Below, piece by piece: positions 29,725 to 38,595 of a stretch of 64,000 nucleotides of DNA (position 1 is its first letter; every line of letters begins with the position of its first letter). A model generated the notes under the pieces. The model ran no database searches, had not been told where the DNA came from, and worked only from the letters and a program-made list of their open reading frames with translations. The position numbers and the translations under genes are program-made. Source of the stretch: Sulfomarinibacter sp963733915 (GTDB lineage: Bacteria; Acidobacteriota; Thermoanaerobaculia; Thermoanaerobaculales; Sulfomarinibacteraceae); assembly GCA_963733915.1 (NCBI GenBank), contig CAVTEP010000001.1, positions 248,001 to 312,000 on the forward strand, read 5' to 3'.

Positions 29725-30192
29725 GTGCGCACTACGCAACTGTTTCCAGCCGTCCTCATGACAATGTCCCTCGGTTGCCACAGTGGAAGCCCGTCCACGC
29801 CAACGCCGGCGGCGACGCCGGCCCGGGAGCCGGCTTCGGACCGTCCGGCCCCATCGGCTTCAGAGGACGCGACCGCGGTCGTCGAGCTGCGAATCGACGA
29901 GATCGCATCTCACGGCAATCTGCGCCTTCGGCTCCTCGAGGTGAATGACTCACGCTGTCCGCGAGGCGCGCAGTGCATCTGGGAGGGGCAGGTGACCGCA
30001 ACCGTGGAGGTCTCTCGACAGAATCTGATGCCGCAGACGGTCGAGCTCATGCTGCGCGCTGGAGTCGAGATGTGGGCGACAGCCGTGGCAGGCTTTGAGC
30101 TCCGGCTCTTGAACGTCGCGCCCTACCCGCGGGACGGAGTGACGCCGGAGCGCGGCGCTCATCTGGCAACTGTTGAGATCCGGCCTCTGTAA
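29725..30192 (+). CDS. Small lipoprotein with a DSRCP/CIW motif domain
   Basis: A 155-residue lipoprotein. The GTG start is followed by a signal with lipobox SLGC (lipidated Cys at about residue 18) and a Pro/Ala/Ser-rich linker of about 30 residues. A beta-rich domain then contains RLLEVNDSRCPRGAQCIWEG, in which two cysteines are spaced by five residues, and it ends GFELRLLNVAPYPRDG. This DSRCP...C(I/V)W pattern occurs in many small uncharacterised bacterial lipoproteins and secreted proteins. The ribosome-binding site is weak. It is convergent with the metallopeptidase gene across a strong hairpin. Membrane-anchored, periplasmic side; function unknown. Confidence 0.7.
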   Translation: MRTTQLFPAVLMTMSLGCHSGSPSTPTPAATPAREPASDRPAPSASEDATAVVELRIDEIASHGNLRLRLLEVNDSRCPRGAQCIWEGQVTATVEVSRQNLMPQTVELMLRAGVEMWATAVAGFELRLLNVAPYPRDGVTPERGAHLATVEIRPL

Positions 30193-30214
30193 CGAGCTTT
30201 CGTCGCCCGGGTCC

Positions 30215-30244
30215 AAAAAAGGGGCGCCCTTGTGGGCGCCCCTT
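30215..30244 (-). terminator. Intrinsic terminator of the M4 peptidase gene
   Basis: On the minus strand a GGGGCGCCC/GGGCGCCCC stem with a short loop is followed by TTTTTT. It lies about 40 bases beyond the peptidase stop, between convergent genes, and may also stop plus-strand transcription weakly. Confidence 0.8.
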
Positions 30245-30283
30245 GAGATAGCTGCGGGGCTCAGCCCCGGTCTACGCTTTCGC

Positions 30284-33099
30284 TCAGTGGCACTTGTAGA
30301 CCATCAGGTCGTCGATGTACCAGCCGAAGCGGCCGGAGCAGCCGTCGTTGCCGATGTCGAAGCGAAGCCGGATCTTGTCCTTCGGCTTCGCGTACGGGGC
30401 GAGGTTGACGATCGAGCGGCCCCAGGAGCCGTCGACGGCGCCGCCGTCGGTGCCCGAGAAGGCCGGCTCGTCCTGCTATTGGGTTGGTGTTGCCCTGGGG
30501 CCGGTGAAGAGGGTCGTGTTGTACGGGTTGTAGACGAAGTCGGCAGCCTGGACGAGCTGCCAGGGACCGCCGTTGACGCTGATCTTGAGGTTGCCGCCAT
30601 CCCAGCCACGCCTCGCGTCGCCACCCAGTGATCGAAGGTGAGCCTGGGCGCGGTCACGGACGCCGGGATGGTGATCTTCGGGCTGTACGAGGTGAAGCAC
30701 GGCCGTCTCGTCTCCGCCGGGCGCGCAGGTGCCGATGTCTGGGTCGGAGCCAAAGAAGGCATTGCCCGCACGATCGTCCGGCAGACCGGAGACGACCTGC
30801 CCAGTCGCGCGGCGTGAAGTCGGGGGTGGTCCCGCTGTGGCTGACGCTCCAGCGGGCGGTCGAGGACTTGCCGTTGTCGAAGGTGTCGTGGAAGAGCTGC
30901 GTCGGCGAAGCCGCCCGCGTCGCACAAGCGCCGGCGGGTTCTGGGCCAGCAGCGGCTGGAAGTTGCACTGGTGGGCGGCGTCCGCAGCTCGACCGCGAGG
31001 GCGGCCTTGGCCACCTGCGCGCAGTCGGACGCGCGAGATGGACCTCGCCAGAGGGGGCGCCGGTCGTGAGGCGGCCAGGTTCGATGCCGATCAGGTCGGA
31101 GCAGGACTGCTCGAGGGCGTCGGCGTGGTCGGCGAAGTCGCTGGCCGGCCCCTGGTAGACGCTCATGGCCCGGAAGTAGATGTGGGCCGCCTTCGTCAGG
31201 CCGATGCCGCTGATCGTCTGGCCGTTGTAGGTGCCGCCGTCCACGAGCAGGGCGTAGGCATGGTTGGGAACACCGGAGTTGCGTGTGCACGCCGCCGCCG
31301 TCCGCGGTGCGAGCAGGTGTACTCGAGCGTGTCCGTCACCTTGCCCGGGTTGCCGTAGCAGGCGGGGTTCCACATGTCGCGAAGCGCGCCGCTGAGGCCG
31401 GGGGCGGTGGCGTCCTCGCCCATGAGCCAGCGCACCGAGTTGTCGGTGCCGCGACGCCGCGGGTGATCGTCGCGTTGACCGTGGTCGCGGCAGGCTCGGC
31501 CTTGATCGCGGTGCCGTCGTTCTGGGTGACCGACGAGCGACGGGATCGATGACCGCGGCGTCGGCCCGCCCATGTTGACGATCGCCGTGCCGCCCACGTT
31601 GTTGCCGATCGATCGACGGCCGACCGCGCCGTTGAGTCCTGGGCGTTCTTTGCCTTGACCGCTGAAGGCGCAGAGCGCCCGGTCGATGATCGCGATCTTG
31701 CCGGCCACCGCGGCGGCGTTGACGAACGGCGTCGCAGCAGCCGTCGTTGGTCGTGCCGCCGCCGTCGTCGACCATCGACCACGTCGTCGGTGAGGTCGAC
31801 GATCTGCGGACCGAAGGCCGCCGGCCCGCGTTCTTGAGGCCCCGGCGAATGCGCCGGCCGGGGCGTTGATCGTGACGCGTCGGGGGCGGAGTGCCGTCAA
31901 AGGTCGATACAGGCGCCGGCGGTGCGCGGCGCCGTCTGGGCGTGTCGGTGCCGCGGCCGTTGATGAGGTCCACCACCTCGCCGAAGATGTCCGAGTACGA
32001 CTCGTTGAGCGCTCCCGGCTGCCACTGGTAGATGAGGTTGTGGGTGTACTCGGTGTAGGCGTGGGTCCACTCGTGGCCGGTCACGTCGTCGGTCGTCAGG
32101 CCCGGGCAGAACGAGATGAAGGTCGCCGTTCCAGGAGGCGTTCGGGCAGCCGTTGCCGCGGTTGAAGATCGAGTCCATGGTCGCGCCGGCGCCGTCGAAG
32201 GAGTCGCGGCCGAAGGCGTTGGAGAACAGGTCGTAGGTCTCCCCGGAGGCGTAGGATCATGTTGTCGGCTTCGAAGGTGCCGGTCGGGAAGGGCAGCTCA
32301 CCCTCGACCCAGAACGGGCTGGCGGGGTAGTTCGGTCCCGGAGCGGTAAATCCCTCGGCGTCGTAGGCCCGGCGGTAGAGGCCAGTCGTGGATCCCGGTG
32401 ATCTGGTCGATGACCTTGCCGCGTGTGGGCGTCGACGTAGACGAACTCGCGGATGTCGCTGCCGTTGCCGACCTCGATCTCCCACGCCAGGTGGTCGGCG
32501 CCGGGCGCGCCCTTGGCGAGGCCCTCACGGAAGATGATCAGTCGGCTGCCGAGCACCGAGGCGCCGTCGGCGCCGACGAACTGCACAGCCATGTCACCGG
32601 CTTCCCGCGCGTCGCGCCGCCGAAGCGGCGAGACCTGAATGTTGGAGAGCACCGTGCCGTTGACCACTCGCAGGGCGCCGCTGGCGTCGAAATGCACCTT
32701 GAGCGAAGTGCCGAAGACCGGCACGCCGTCATGGAACTGAGAATAGTTGAGGTGAGACCACCCCTGGCGGTCGGTGAGCACGCGCACGAGATTCAGCTCT
32801 TCGCCGGCGTTGCGCAGGCCGAAGGCCGCGCCGTGGCGTGTCAGAAAATCGAGGGCGCGCGTTCGCGTGTCCCCGATCGTGGCGGTCCCCCTCAGACCGC
32901 TCGAGCCCTCAGCTGGAAACCGGATGAACCGGGCGGCGCCGGTGGCCGGGTCGACGCTGATCTCGACGCCGGGCCGTTCGGCCTGGAGCTGAGCGATCGC
33001 GTCGGCGGTAGCGGCTTCCGCTCTGAGGCCCGCGCCGACCACCAGAGCAGTAACCAACGCCAGGGCTGCACATACACTGGGTCTCACTGTTTTCCTCAT
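30284..33099 (-). pseudogene. Secreted M4 (thermolysin-type) metallopeptidase with many frameshifts
   Basis: The pieces together describe a secreted peptidase of about 938 residues. ATG 33099 follows AAAGGAG and begins a signal peptide (to about residue 33, EAA). A fungalysin/thermolysin propeptide follows (HLNYSQFHDGVPVFGTSLKV). The catalytic domain has HEWTHAYTEYTHNLIYQW and ALNESYSDIFGE, giving HExxH and the distal Glu. A protease-associated-like insert (GKIAIIDR, IGNNVGGTAIVNMGG) comes next, then the M4 C-terminal domain (GGVHTNSGVPNHAYALLVDG). A beta-sandwich tail ends LMVYKCH. About eight to ten one-base shifts between 30430 and 32430 break the frame. Flanking motifs remain fully conserved and the ends are intact, so error is as likely as true decay. 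A strong terminator follows. Confidence 0.7.
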
Positions 33100-33377
33100 T
33101 TCGACTCGTCTCCTTTCGCGGTGGATACCGCAATGCACGAGGTCCGTGCTGTTAGGTCGCCCATCACGAGGCCAAATTCAATGACACAACTATCGAGATC
33201 TAGGGCGACTGGGAAGAGATTGAGACTGTATCCGAATATCGAAACTTGTCAAGCTCGAGTCACCCGTTTTCGCCGGGCGAGGTTCTCGCCGATGTCGCCC
33301 GAAACCTCGTGCGAGCGGCCGGCGAGGTCAGTGACAGTGAGCGATTGCGAAGTTTCGATCGAAAACCTGGATTGCTG

Positions 33378-33404
33378 TGGTGCGAAAGGCGGGCTCGACC
33401 CCGC
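33378..33404 (-). other. Partial duplicate of the tRNA-Leu 3' end
   Basis: Twelve bases (TGGTGCGAAAGG) equal the 3' end, including CCA, of the adjacent tRNA-Leu gene. A T-arm-like GCGGGCTCGACCCCGC follows. No anticodon arm or 5' acceptor half is found. It lies in the same orientation 163 bases away. The rest of the 440-base gap (33100-33540) shows no gene. Confidence 0.4.
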
Positions 33405-33540
33405 GCCCGGCTGCGCGAGCGATTCCGGCCTCATCAGAATGAGGCTGCCATGAAGAGCACGCAGGCGGGGGTGCGGCGAGTCCCCAGCGCTCTCACCAGA
33501 AGTGCACACGTGACTCATCGATGATTGGGTAGCTTTGCAT

Positions 33541-33627
<87 letters not shown>

Positions 33628-33781
33628 ACGCAAGCGGGAGGTGAATGGTAGATCCCGGTCGGACGGCTGTCAAGGCGCAATTCGCTGTGCGAATTGCTGA
33701 ACAAAGATCCTCATCGGGCGGTGTCGCTGTTACCCTTGCGCGGAGAGCATTCGACAATCGAAAACAAGGAGGAGGTTGGAG

Positions 33782-34033
33782 ATGCGTTTGAACACCAAGG
33801 CCTTGGCGTTGACCTGTGGGATTTTCTGGGGGGCGACGATTTTTCTGGCGACGGTGTGGCTGCTGGCCTTTGGCTACGAGGGCGAGCAGATCCGGACCCT
33901 GGACCACTTCTACTTCGGCTACAGCTTCAGCTATGTCGGGGCGGTGATCGGCGCCGTCTGGGGCTTTGTCGACGGTGCGATCTGCGGTTGGGTTTTCGCC
34001 TGGTTGTACAACAAGCTCAGCGGCGCACAGTAG
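33782..34033 (+). CDS. Small two-helix membrane protein (holin-like in annotation)
   Basis: An 83-residue protein with two hydrophobic helices (about residues 6-30 and 45-75) joined by a polar loop containing EGEQIRTLDHFYFGYSFSY. The second helix is glycine-rich (GAVIGAVWGFVDGAICGWVF). ATG 33782 follows AAGGAGGAGG at about eight bases, better than the TTG two codons upstream. Similar small proteins are often labelled bacteriophage holins, but no phage genes surround it and its narrow spacing to RNase R suggests a housekeeping locus. The inner membrane is the expected location. Function unknown. Confidence 0.7.
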   Translation: MRLNTKALALTCGIFWGATIFLATVWLLAFGYEGEQIRTLDHFYFGYSFSYVGAVIGAVWGFVDGAICGWVFAWLYNKLSGAQ

Positions 34034-34044
34034 CGCGCCGTTTC

Positions 34045-34150
<106 letters not shown>

Positions 34151-34175
34151 GTGATGCTGTGTTTCAATAGCCGCG

Positions 34176-36417
34176 ATGACAAAGAAATCCCCTGATAGTG
34201 ACGTGAAACCCGCCGATCTGCTGGCCGCGATCCGCGAGCGCGGCCGGCGCGGTCTGACCGCCAAGCAGCTCGTCAATCAAATGGCCGACGACAAGCGGGT
34301 CGACCGCTCGGAGGCGAGACGGCTGCTGCGTCCCGCTCTCAAACAGCTCGAGCAGGACGGACGGGTGGTGCTGGGCCGCGGCAAGCGCTACTTCGTGCCC
34401 GAGGCTTCGGACCTGATCAGCGGCAAGCTCCGCCGCGTCGCCGGCGGCCACCTCGAGCTGGCGCGAACCGAGGGCGCCGGACCACCGGTGCGGATCCCGC
34501 CGCGCGCCACCCGGGGCGCCCTCGACGGCGACACCGTCCTCGTCCGGATCGAGGCGCCGCGCAAGCGGGCGCGCGCCGAGGGCGTTCGCGAGGGCGTCGT
34601 GGTGCGGGTGCAGGAACGCGGCCGTCGCGAGGTCGTCGGTCGCTGGGCGGTCGGTGGCGACCGGCCGCACGTGCGCCCGCTCGACCGGCGGTTGCGGGTC
34701 AAGGTGACGCCGACCGGAAGCCGGGTCGAGGGCGAGCCGGAGGAGGGCGAGCTGGTCGTGATCTCGATCGACACGGTGGACTCGCGCAGCGACCACGCCC
34801 GCGGCGTGCTGCTCGAGCGGCTCGGCCTGGCCTCCGATCCCGGCGTCGTCGAACGGGTGGTGCTGCGCTTGAACGGTATCGAGGAAGCGTTCTCGGAAAC
34901 CGCCCTCCGGGAGGCGGATCACCTGCCGCGCACGGTGTCGTCAGCCGAGATCGGCACGTCGCGAGGACCTGCGCGACCGGCCGACCATCACCATCGACGG
35001 CCGCACGGCGCGCGACTTCGACGATGCGGTCAGCGCACGCCGGCTCGATTCGGGCGAGATCGAGGTCGAGGTCCACATCGCCGACGTCAGCCACTACGTG
35101 CGTCCGGGCAGTGCCCTCGACGAGGCGGCGCGGTCGCGCGGGACCTCGGTGTATCTGCCGGGGATCTGCGTGCCGATGCTGCCGGAGCGACTCTCCAACG
35201 ACCTCTGCTCGCTGCGCGAGGCCGAGGACCGGCTGACGTGGACGGCGCGTTACCGGGTTGACCGGAAGGGCCGGATCCGCGCCCGCTCGGCGGTCGAATC
35301 GGTGATCCGGTCGCGCCGCCGTTGCACCTACGAGGAGGTCGCGGGGTGGCTCGAAAAGCCGAGGCGCGACTGGCCGTCGGAGACCGGGGCCTTTGCGGAC
35401 TCGCTCGAGCTGCTGGCCGAGGCGGCCGGGTGGTTGGGGCGCGAGCGCCGGCAGCGCGGGAGCCTCGACTTCGATCTCGCCGAGCCGGAGCTGATCCTCG
35501 ACCCCGAAGGGCGGGTGGTGGCGATCCAGCCCGCGGCCCGCAACCGCGCCCATCGACTCATCGAGGAGCTGATGGTGGCCGCCAACCGCGCGGTGGCCGG
35601 GATCCTTCTCGAGGCCGGCCAGCCGGCGCTGCACCGGGTCCACGACGAGCCGGAAGCGTCGCGGGTGGAGGAGCTCAAACAGGTGGTCTCCGATCTCGGT
35701 CTGCGGCTGGGCGGTGATTCGCGGTCACTCGCGCCGAGCGAGCTGCAGGCGCTGCTCGAGGCGGCCGACGGTCGTCCCGAGGAGCGGCTGGTCGACATGC
35801 TGGTGCTGCGGACGCTGGCGCGCGCCCTCTACAGCCCGGAGTCGCGCGGCCACTACGCGCTGGTGACCGACGAGTACCTCCACTTCACGTCGCCGATCCG
35901 GCGCTATCCGGACCTGGTGGTCCACCGGATGCTGCGCCGGTTGACCACCGAAGGTCCGCTGCCGGCGGGCGTGGAGCGCGAGGCCGTCGAGGCCGAGCTG
36001 ATCGTGCTCGGCGACTCGTGTTCGGCGGCCGAACGGCGGGCGGAGGCGGCCGAGCGGACGGCGGTGGAGTGGAAGACCATCATTTTCCTCGCCGACCGGG
36101 AGGGGGAGGTCTTCGACGGCCACATCTCCGGGGTGACCGACTTCGGGCTCTTTGTCCGCCTCGACGAGATCTCGGTCGACGGCATGGTCCACATCTCGGA
36201 CCTGAACGACGACTATTACGCCTACGACGAGCGGGGCCACCGGCTGGTCGGCGAGCGCAAGGGGCGGGTGTGGCGGATGGGCGACGCGATCGAGGTGCGG
36301 CTGGCGCGGGTCGACCTCGACGCCATGCAGCTGCAATTCCTGCCGGTCGGCGTCAAGCCGGATGCTCGAACCGTCCGGAAGTCGGGACGACCGCGAAAGA
36401 GTACCGTGAAACGATAA
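34176..36417 (+). CDS. rnr: Ribonuclease R (RNase II family exoribonuclease), frameshifted
   Basis: A 3'-5' exoribonuclease of about 746 residues. Residues 10-75 are an N-terminal winged helix (LTAKQLVNQMADDK). Cold-shock-like OB segments follow (VARVQ-type region with GVVVRVQERGRREVVG). The RNB catalytic domain has TIDGRTARDFDDAVS, carrying the metal-binding aspartates, and VYLPGICVPMLPERLSNDLCSL. A C-terminal S1 domain reads FDGHISGVTDFGLFVRLDE and ends in a basic tail. One extra base near 34955 shifts the frame between the OB and RNB parts; conserved sequence resumes at once (REDLRDRPTITIDG). Because RNase R is broadly useful, a sequencing error is likely. The ATG at 34176 directly follows a repeat element. 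It degrades structured RNA in the cytoplasm. Confidence 0.88.
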
Positions 36418-36566
36418 CCCGATCGCGGGTGCGCTCTCGCTCGAAGCGGAAGCTTGGATGCGACGACAGGAAGGGGATAGACAGGGTCCACCAGCAGGAG
36501 GCGGGCTCGGGGCGGCCGGATTTTGCGAGAATGTGGACAACCCCGAGTCGGGGAACGGAGGTCGGG

Positions 36567-37388
36567 ATGCCGAGGGTCGAGGTCAACGGGATTGAGATTT
36601 ATTACGAGGAGCATGGGTCCGGCCCGCCGCTGGTGCTGATCGGCGGGTTGGGCGCCGACACCTACTTGTGGTCGAGCCAGGTGCCGGCGTTTTCGGAGCG
36701 GTTTCGGGTGGTGGTTTTTGACAACCGGGGGTCCGGTGAGTCGGACAAACCGGACGAGCCGTACTCGATCCCGATGTTCGTGGCCGACACGGTGGGTCTG
36801 ATGGAAGCCCTGGGGATCGAGAGGGCTCACGTAATGGGCGCGTCGCTCGGCGGGCTGATCGCGCAGGATCTCGTGCTGACCCATCCCGAGATGGTGGACA
36901 TGCTGGTGCTGGTCTGCACCACCAGCAATGGCCCGAGGAGCGTCCGACCGTCGCTGTGGAAGTTGATCCCGATGCTGTTCCTCCTGCGACGGAGCGGCGA
37001 CCCGGCAGCAGACACGCGGCGGGCATTTTCGATCTTTGCCCACCCGCGCTGGCTGGAGAGCAACCCCGACGAAGTTGAGAGGTACGTGGCCTGGCGGGTG
37101 GCCCACCCACAGCCCCGGTACGCCTTCAAGAGGCAGCGGGGGGCCATCAAGGGCTATCACCGCGAGGATCGGCTAGGCACGATCACCGCTCCAACCCTGA
37201 TCGTCCACGGGGACTCGGACCGGGTGTCGCCGGCCGCCAATGCCCGCATACTGGGTGAACTGATCCCCAACGCGGAGGTGGTGATTCTCGAGGACTCCGG
37301 ACACGCGTGCTCCTTCGACCAGCGGGATCGATTCAACCAGGCGGTTCTGGGTTTTCTCACCGCGCGTCGGGAGGAAATGGGACGGTGA
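36567..37388 (+). CDS. Alpha/beta hydrolase
   Basis: A 273-residue cytoplasmic alpha/beta hydrolase with a complete fold: oxyanion motif LIGGLGADTYLW, DNRGSGESDKP, nucleophile elbow GASLGG near residue 95, Asp in VHGDSDRVSP and His in LEDSGHACSF. It resembles the 3-oxoadipate enol-lactonase/esterase group, whose members hydrolyse enol lactones, esters or acyl-CoA-like compounds. ATG 36567 follows GGAGGT. The stop overlaps the next frame (GTGA at 37385), so it once headed a coupled gene pair that is now a chimeric remnant. It lies upstream of the TetR/receptor genes and is one of four such hydrolases in the locus. Exact substrate unknown. Confidence 0.82.
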   Translation: MPRVEVNGIEIYYEEHGSGPPLVLIGGLGADTYLWSSQVPAFSERFRVVVFDNRGSGESDKPDEPYSIPMFVADTVGLMEALGIERAHVMGASLGGLIAQDLVLTHPEMVDMLVLVCTTSNGPRSVRPSLWKLIPMLFLLRRSGDPAADTRRAFSIFAHPRWLESNPDEVERYVAWRVAHPQPRYAFKRQRGAIKGYHREDRLGTITAPTLIVHGDSDRVSPAANARILGELIPNAEVVILEDSGHACSFDQRDRFNQAVLGFLTARREEMGR

Positions 37389-37858
37389 GCGCGCCGGCGA
37401 CGGATCACGCGCCGCCGATCGGCTTCCTGTCGGCCGGAGCCTATATTCCCCAGACCTTCATCACGGCGGCGGAGATCGCCGAACGATCGGGAGTCCCGGA
37501 GGATGTGATCGTCGACAAGATGGGTATTGTGCGCAAGCCGGTGACGGGCCCCGGCGATCACACCAACGCCGTAGGGCTGTGGGCCGCCGACGAGCTTGTC
37601 GCCTTCTGCGGCGGGAAAATGGCCAGATTCAAGATCCCGAAGTCGGTGGTGTTCGCGGAGGAGTTGCCCAAGACCGCCGCCGGAAAGGTCGACAAGAAGC
37701 GCCTCGTGGGGTATGCCGTGGATCGAGTGGGGGATGATCTGGCGTCGATTGAATCCTGGGTCAACGAGGTCTCACCAAACCCCCGGCCGGGACGGTTCAA
37801 CATACTGACCTCAATGTCTTCATTCAGCAATTCGCGAACGCGAATCGCCAAGACTTGA
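37385..37858 (+). pseudogene. Chimeric remnant: KAS III-like N-terminus joined to acyl-CoA ligase C-terminus
   Basis: About 157 codons. The first 60 residues (GFLSAGAYIPQTFITAAEIA, SGVPEDVIVDKMGI, DHTNAVGLWAADE) are the N-terminus of a KAS III/HMG-CoA-synthase-like thiolase-fold protein. From LVAFCGGKMARFKIPKSVVF to LPKTAAGKVDKKRL the sequence is the extreme C-terminus of an AMP-forming acyl-CoA ligase, including the catalytic lysine region. Neither half is functional alone. The junction at about 37590 lies where both families have an A-x-E-L-like stretch, as expected for a deletion joining two genes. The tail (ESWVNEVSPNPRPGRF) is anonymous. GTG 37385 overlaps the hydrolase stop. A misassembly is the alternative. 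Confidence 0.65.
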
Positions 37859-37883
37859 CAACTCCGAAAACGCGGCGTACCTT
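37855..37883 (+). promoter_or_regulatory. Sigma-70-type promoter of the TetR gene
   Basis: TTGACA (37855-37860), a 17-base spacer and TACCTT (37878-37883). The hexamer at -35 is perfect and spacing is ideal. It lies just upstream of, and touching, the palindromic operator. Confidence 0.65.
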
Positions 37884-37905
37884 ACAAAACGAACGTTCGG
37901 TTTGT
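37884..37905. promoter_or_regulatory. Palindromic operator, probably for the TetR regulator
   Basis: ACAAAACGAACGTTCGGTTT plus GT is a 22-base palindrome with one mismatched pair, centred on GAACGTTC. It sits immediately after the -10 hexamer and 10 bases before the TetR ATG, the usual place for autorepression. The CAAAC...GTTTG ends recall PsrA/FadR-like TetR sites. Confidence 0.65.
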
Positions 37906-37914
37906 AACAAAGCG

Positions 37915-38595
37915 ATGCCACGAGGGACCACCCAACGCCAGGCCGAGAGGTCGGAGCTCGCCACCTCCAAGGTGCTCGAGGTGGCCCTCGAGCTTTTCTC
38001 CACCCAGGGTTACGGCGCGACCTCGATGCGCCAGATCGCCGAGGCCTGCGGCCAGTCGGTCGGCAATCTCTACCACCACTTCGGCTCCAAGGAGACGATC
38101 TTCCAGCGTCTCATCGACGACTACTGGGAGCGACTCCTCGATCCCGAGCACCCGCTGCAGAAGGTCTTCGCCGGCGCGAACTTCCCCGACGACCTCGAGG
38201 CCTTGGCGGAGGCGATCGAGTTCACGGTGGAGGAGAACAAGGCCTCGATCCTGCTCGTCTTCATCGATGTCATCGAGTTCAAGGGTCAACACATCCGGTT
38301 CTTCTACGAGACCATGGCGGACCGTTTCAAGGCGGTCTACGGCAAGCGATTCGAGGAGCTGCGGCGTCAGGGCCGGCTGTCGGACGCCGACCCGATGGTG
38401 GCGGTGATGGTCGCGACCCGCTGGCTCTTCTACTTCTACACGGTCGAGAAGTGTTTCGGCGTGCCCATGCACTTCGGCATGGACGCGCATCAGGCGGTCG
38501 ATGGGTTTCATTCGTATCTTGCGTCTCGGGTTGTTGCGGCAGCCGGTCCAGGTTGCCGTACCGGCCGGGACGGAGCAAATGAAGGGGAGGTAATC
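37915..38595 (+). CDS. TetR-family transcriptional regulator
   Basis: About 200 residues of TetR regulator from ATG 37915. The N-terminal helix-turn-helix is canonical: ALELFSTQGYGATSMRQIAE, then ACGQSVGNLYHHFGSKETIF. The C-terminal ligand domain is helical (LEALAEAIEFTVEENKASIL, WLFYFYTVEKCFGVPMHF). No stop codon separates it from the downstream receptor gene: the same frame continues through AAAGPGCRTGRDGANEGEV into the receptor signal peptide. The receptor has its own ribosome-binding site, so two proteins are expected, and a lost stop or a one-base error near the end is likely. The feature end here is only the receptor start. It probably represses itself and the acyl-metabolism locus through the overlapping palindrome; the ligand may be an acyl-CoA. 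Confidence 0.82.

Noticed and set aside
33782..34033. Prophage remnant around the holin-like gene
   Set aside because: No other phage genes, integrase or attachment duplication are next to it; the neighbours are tRNA-Leu and RNase R.
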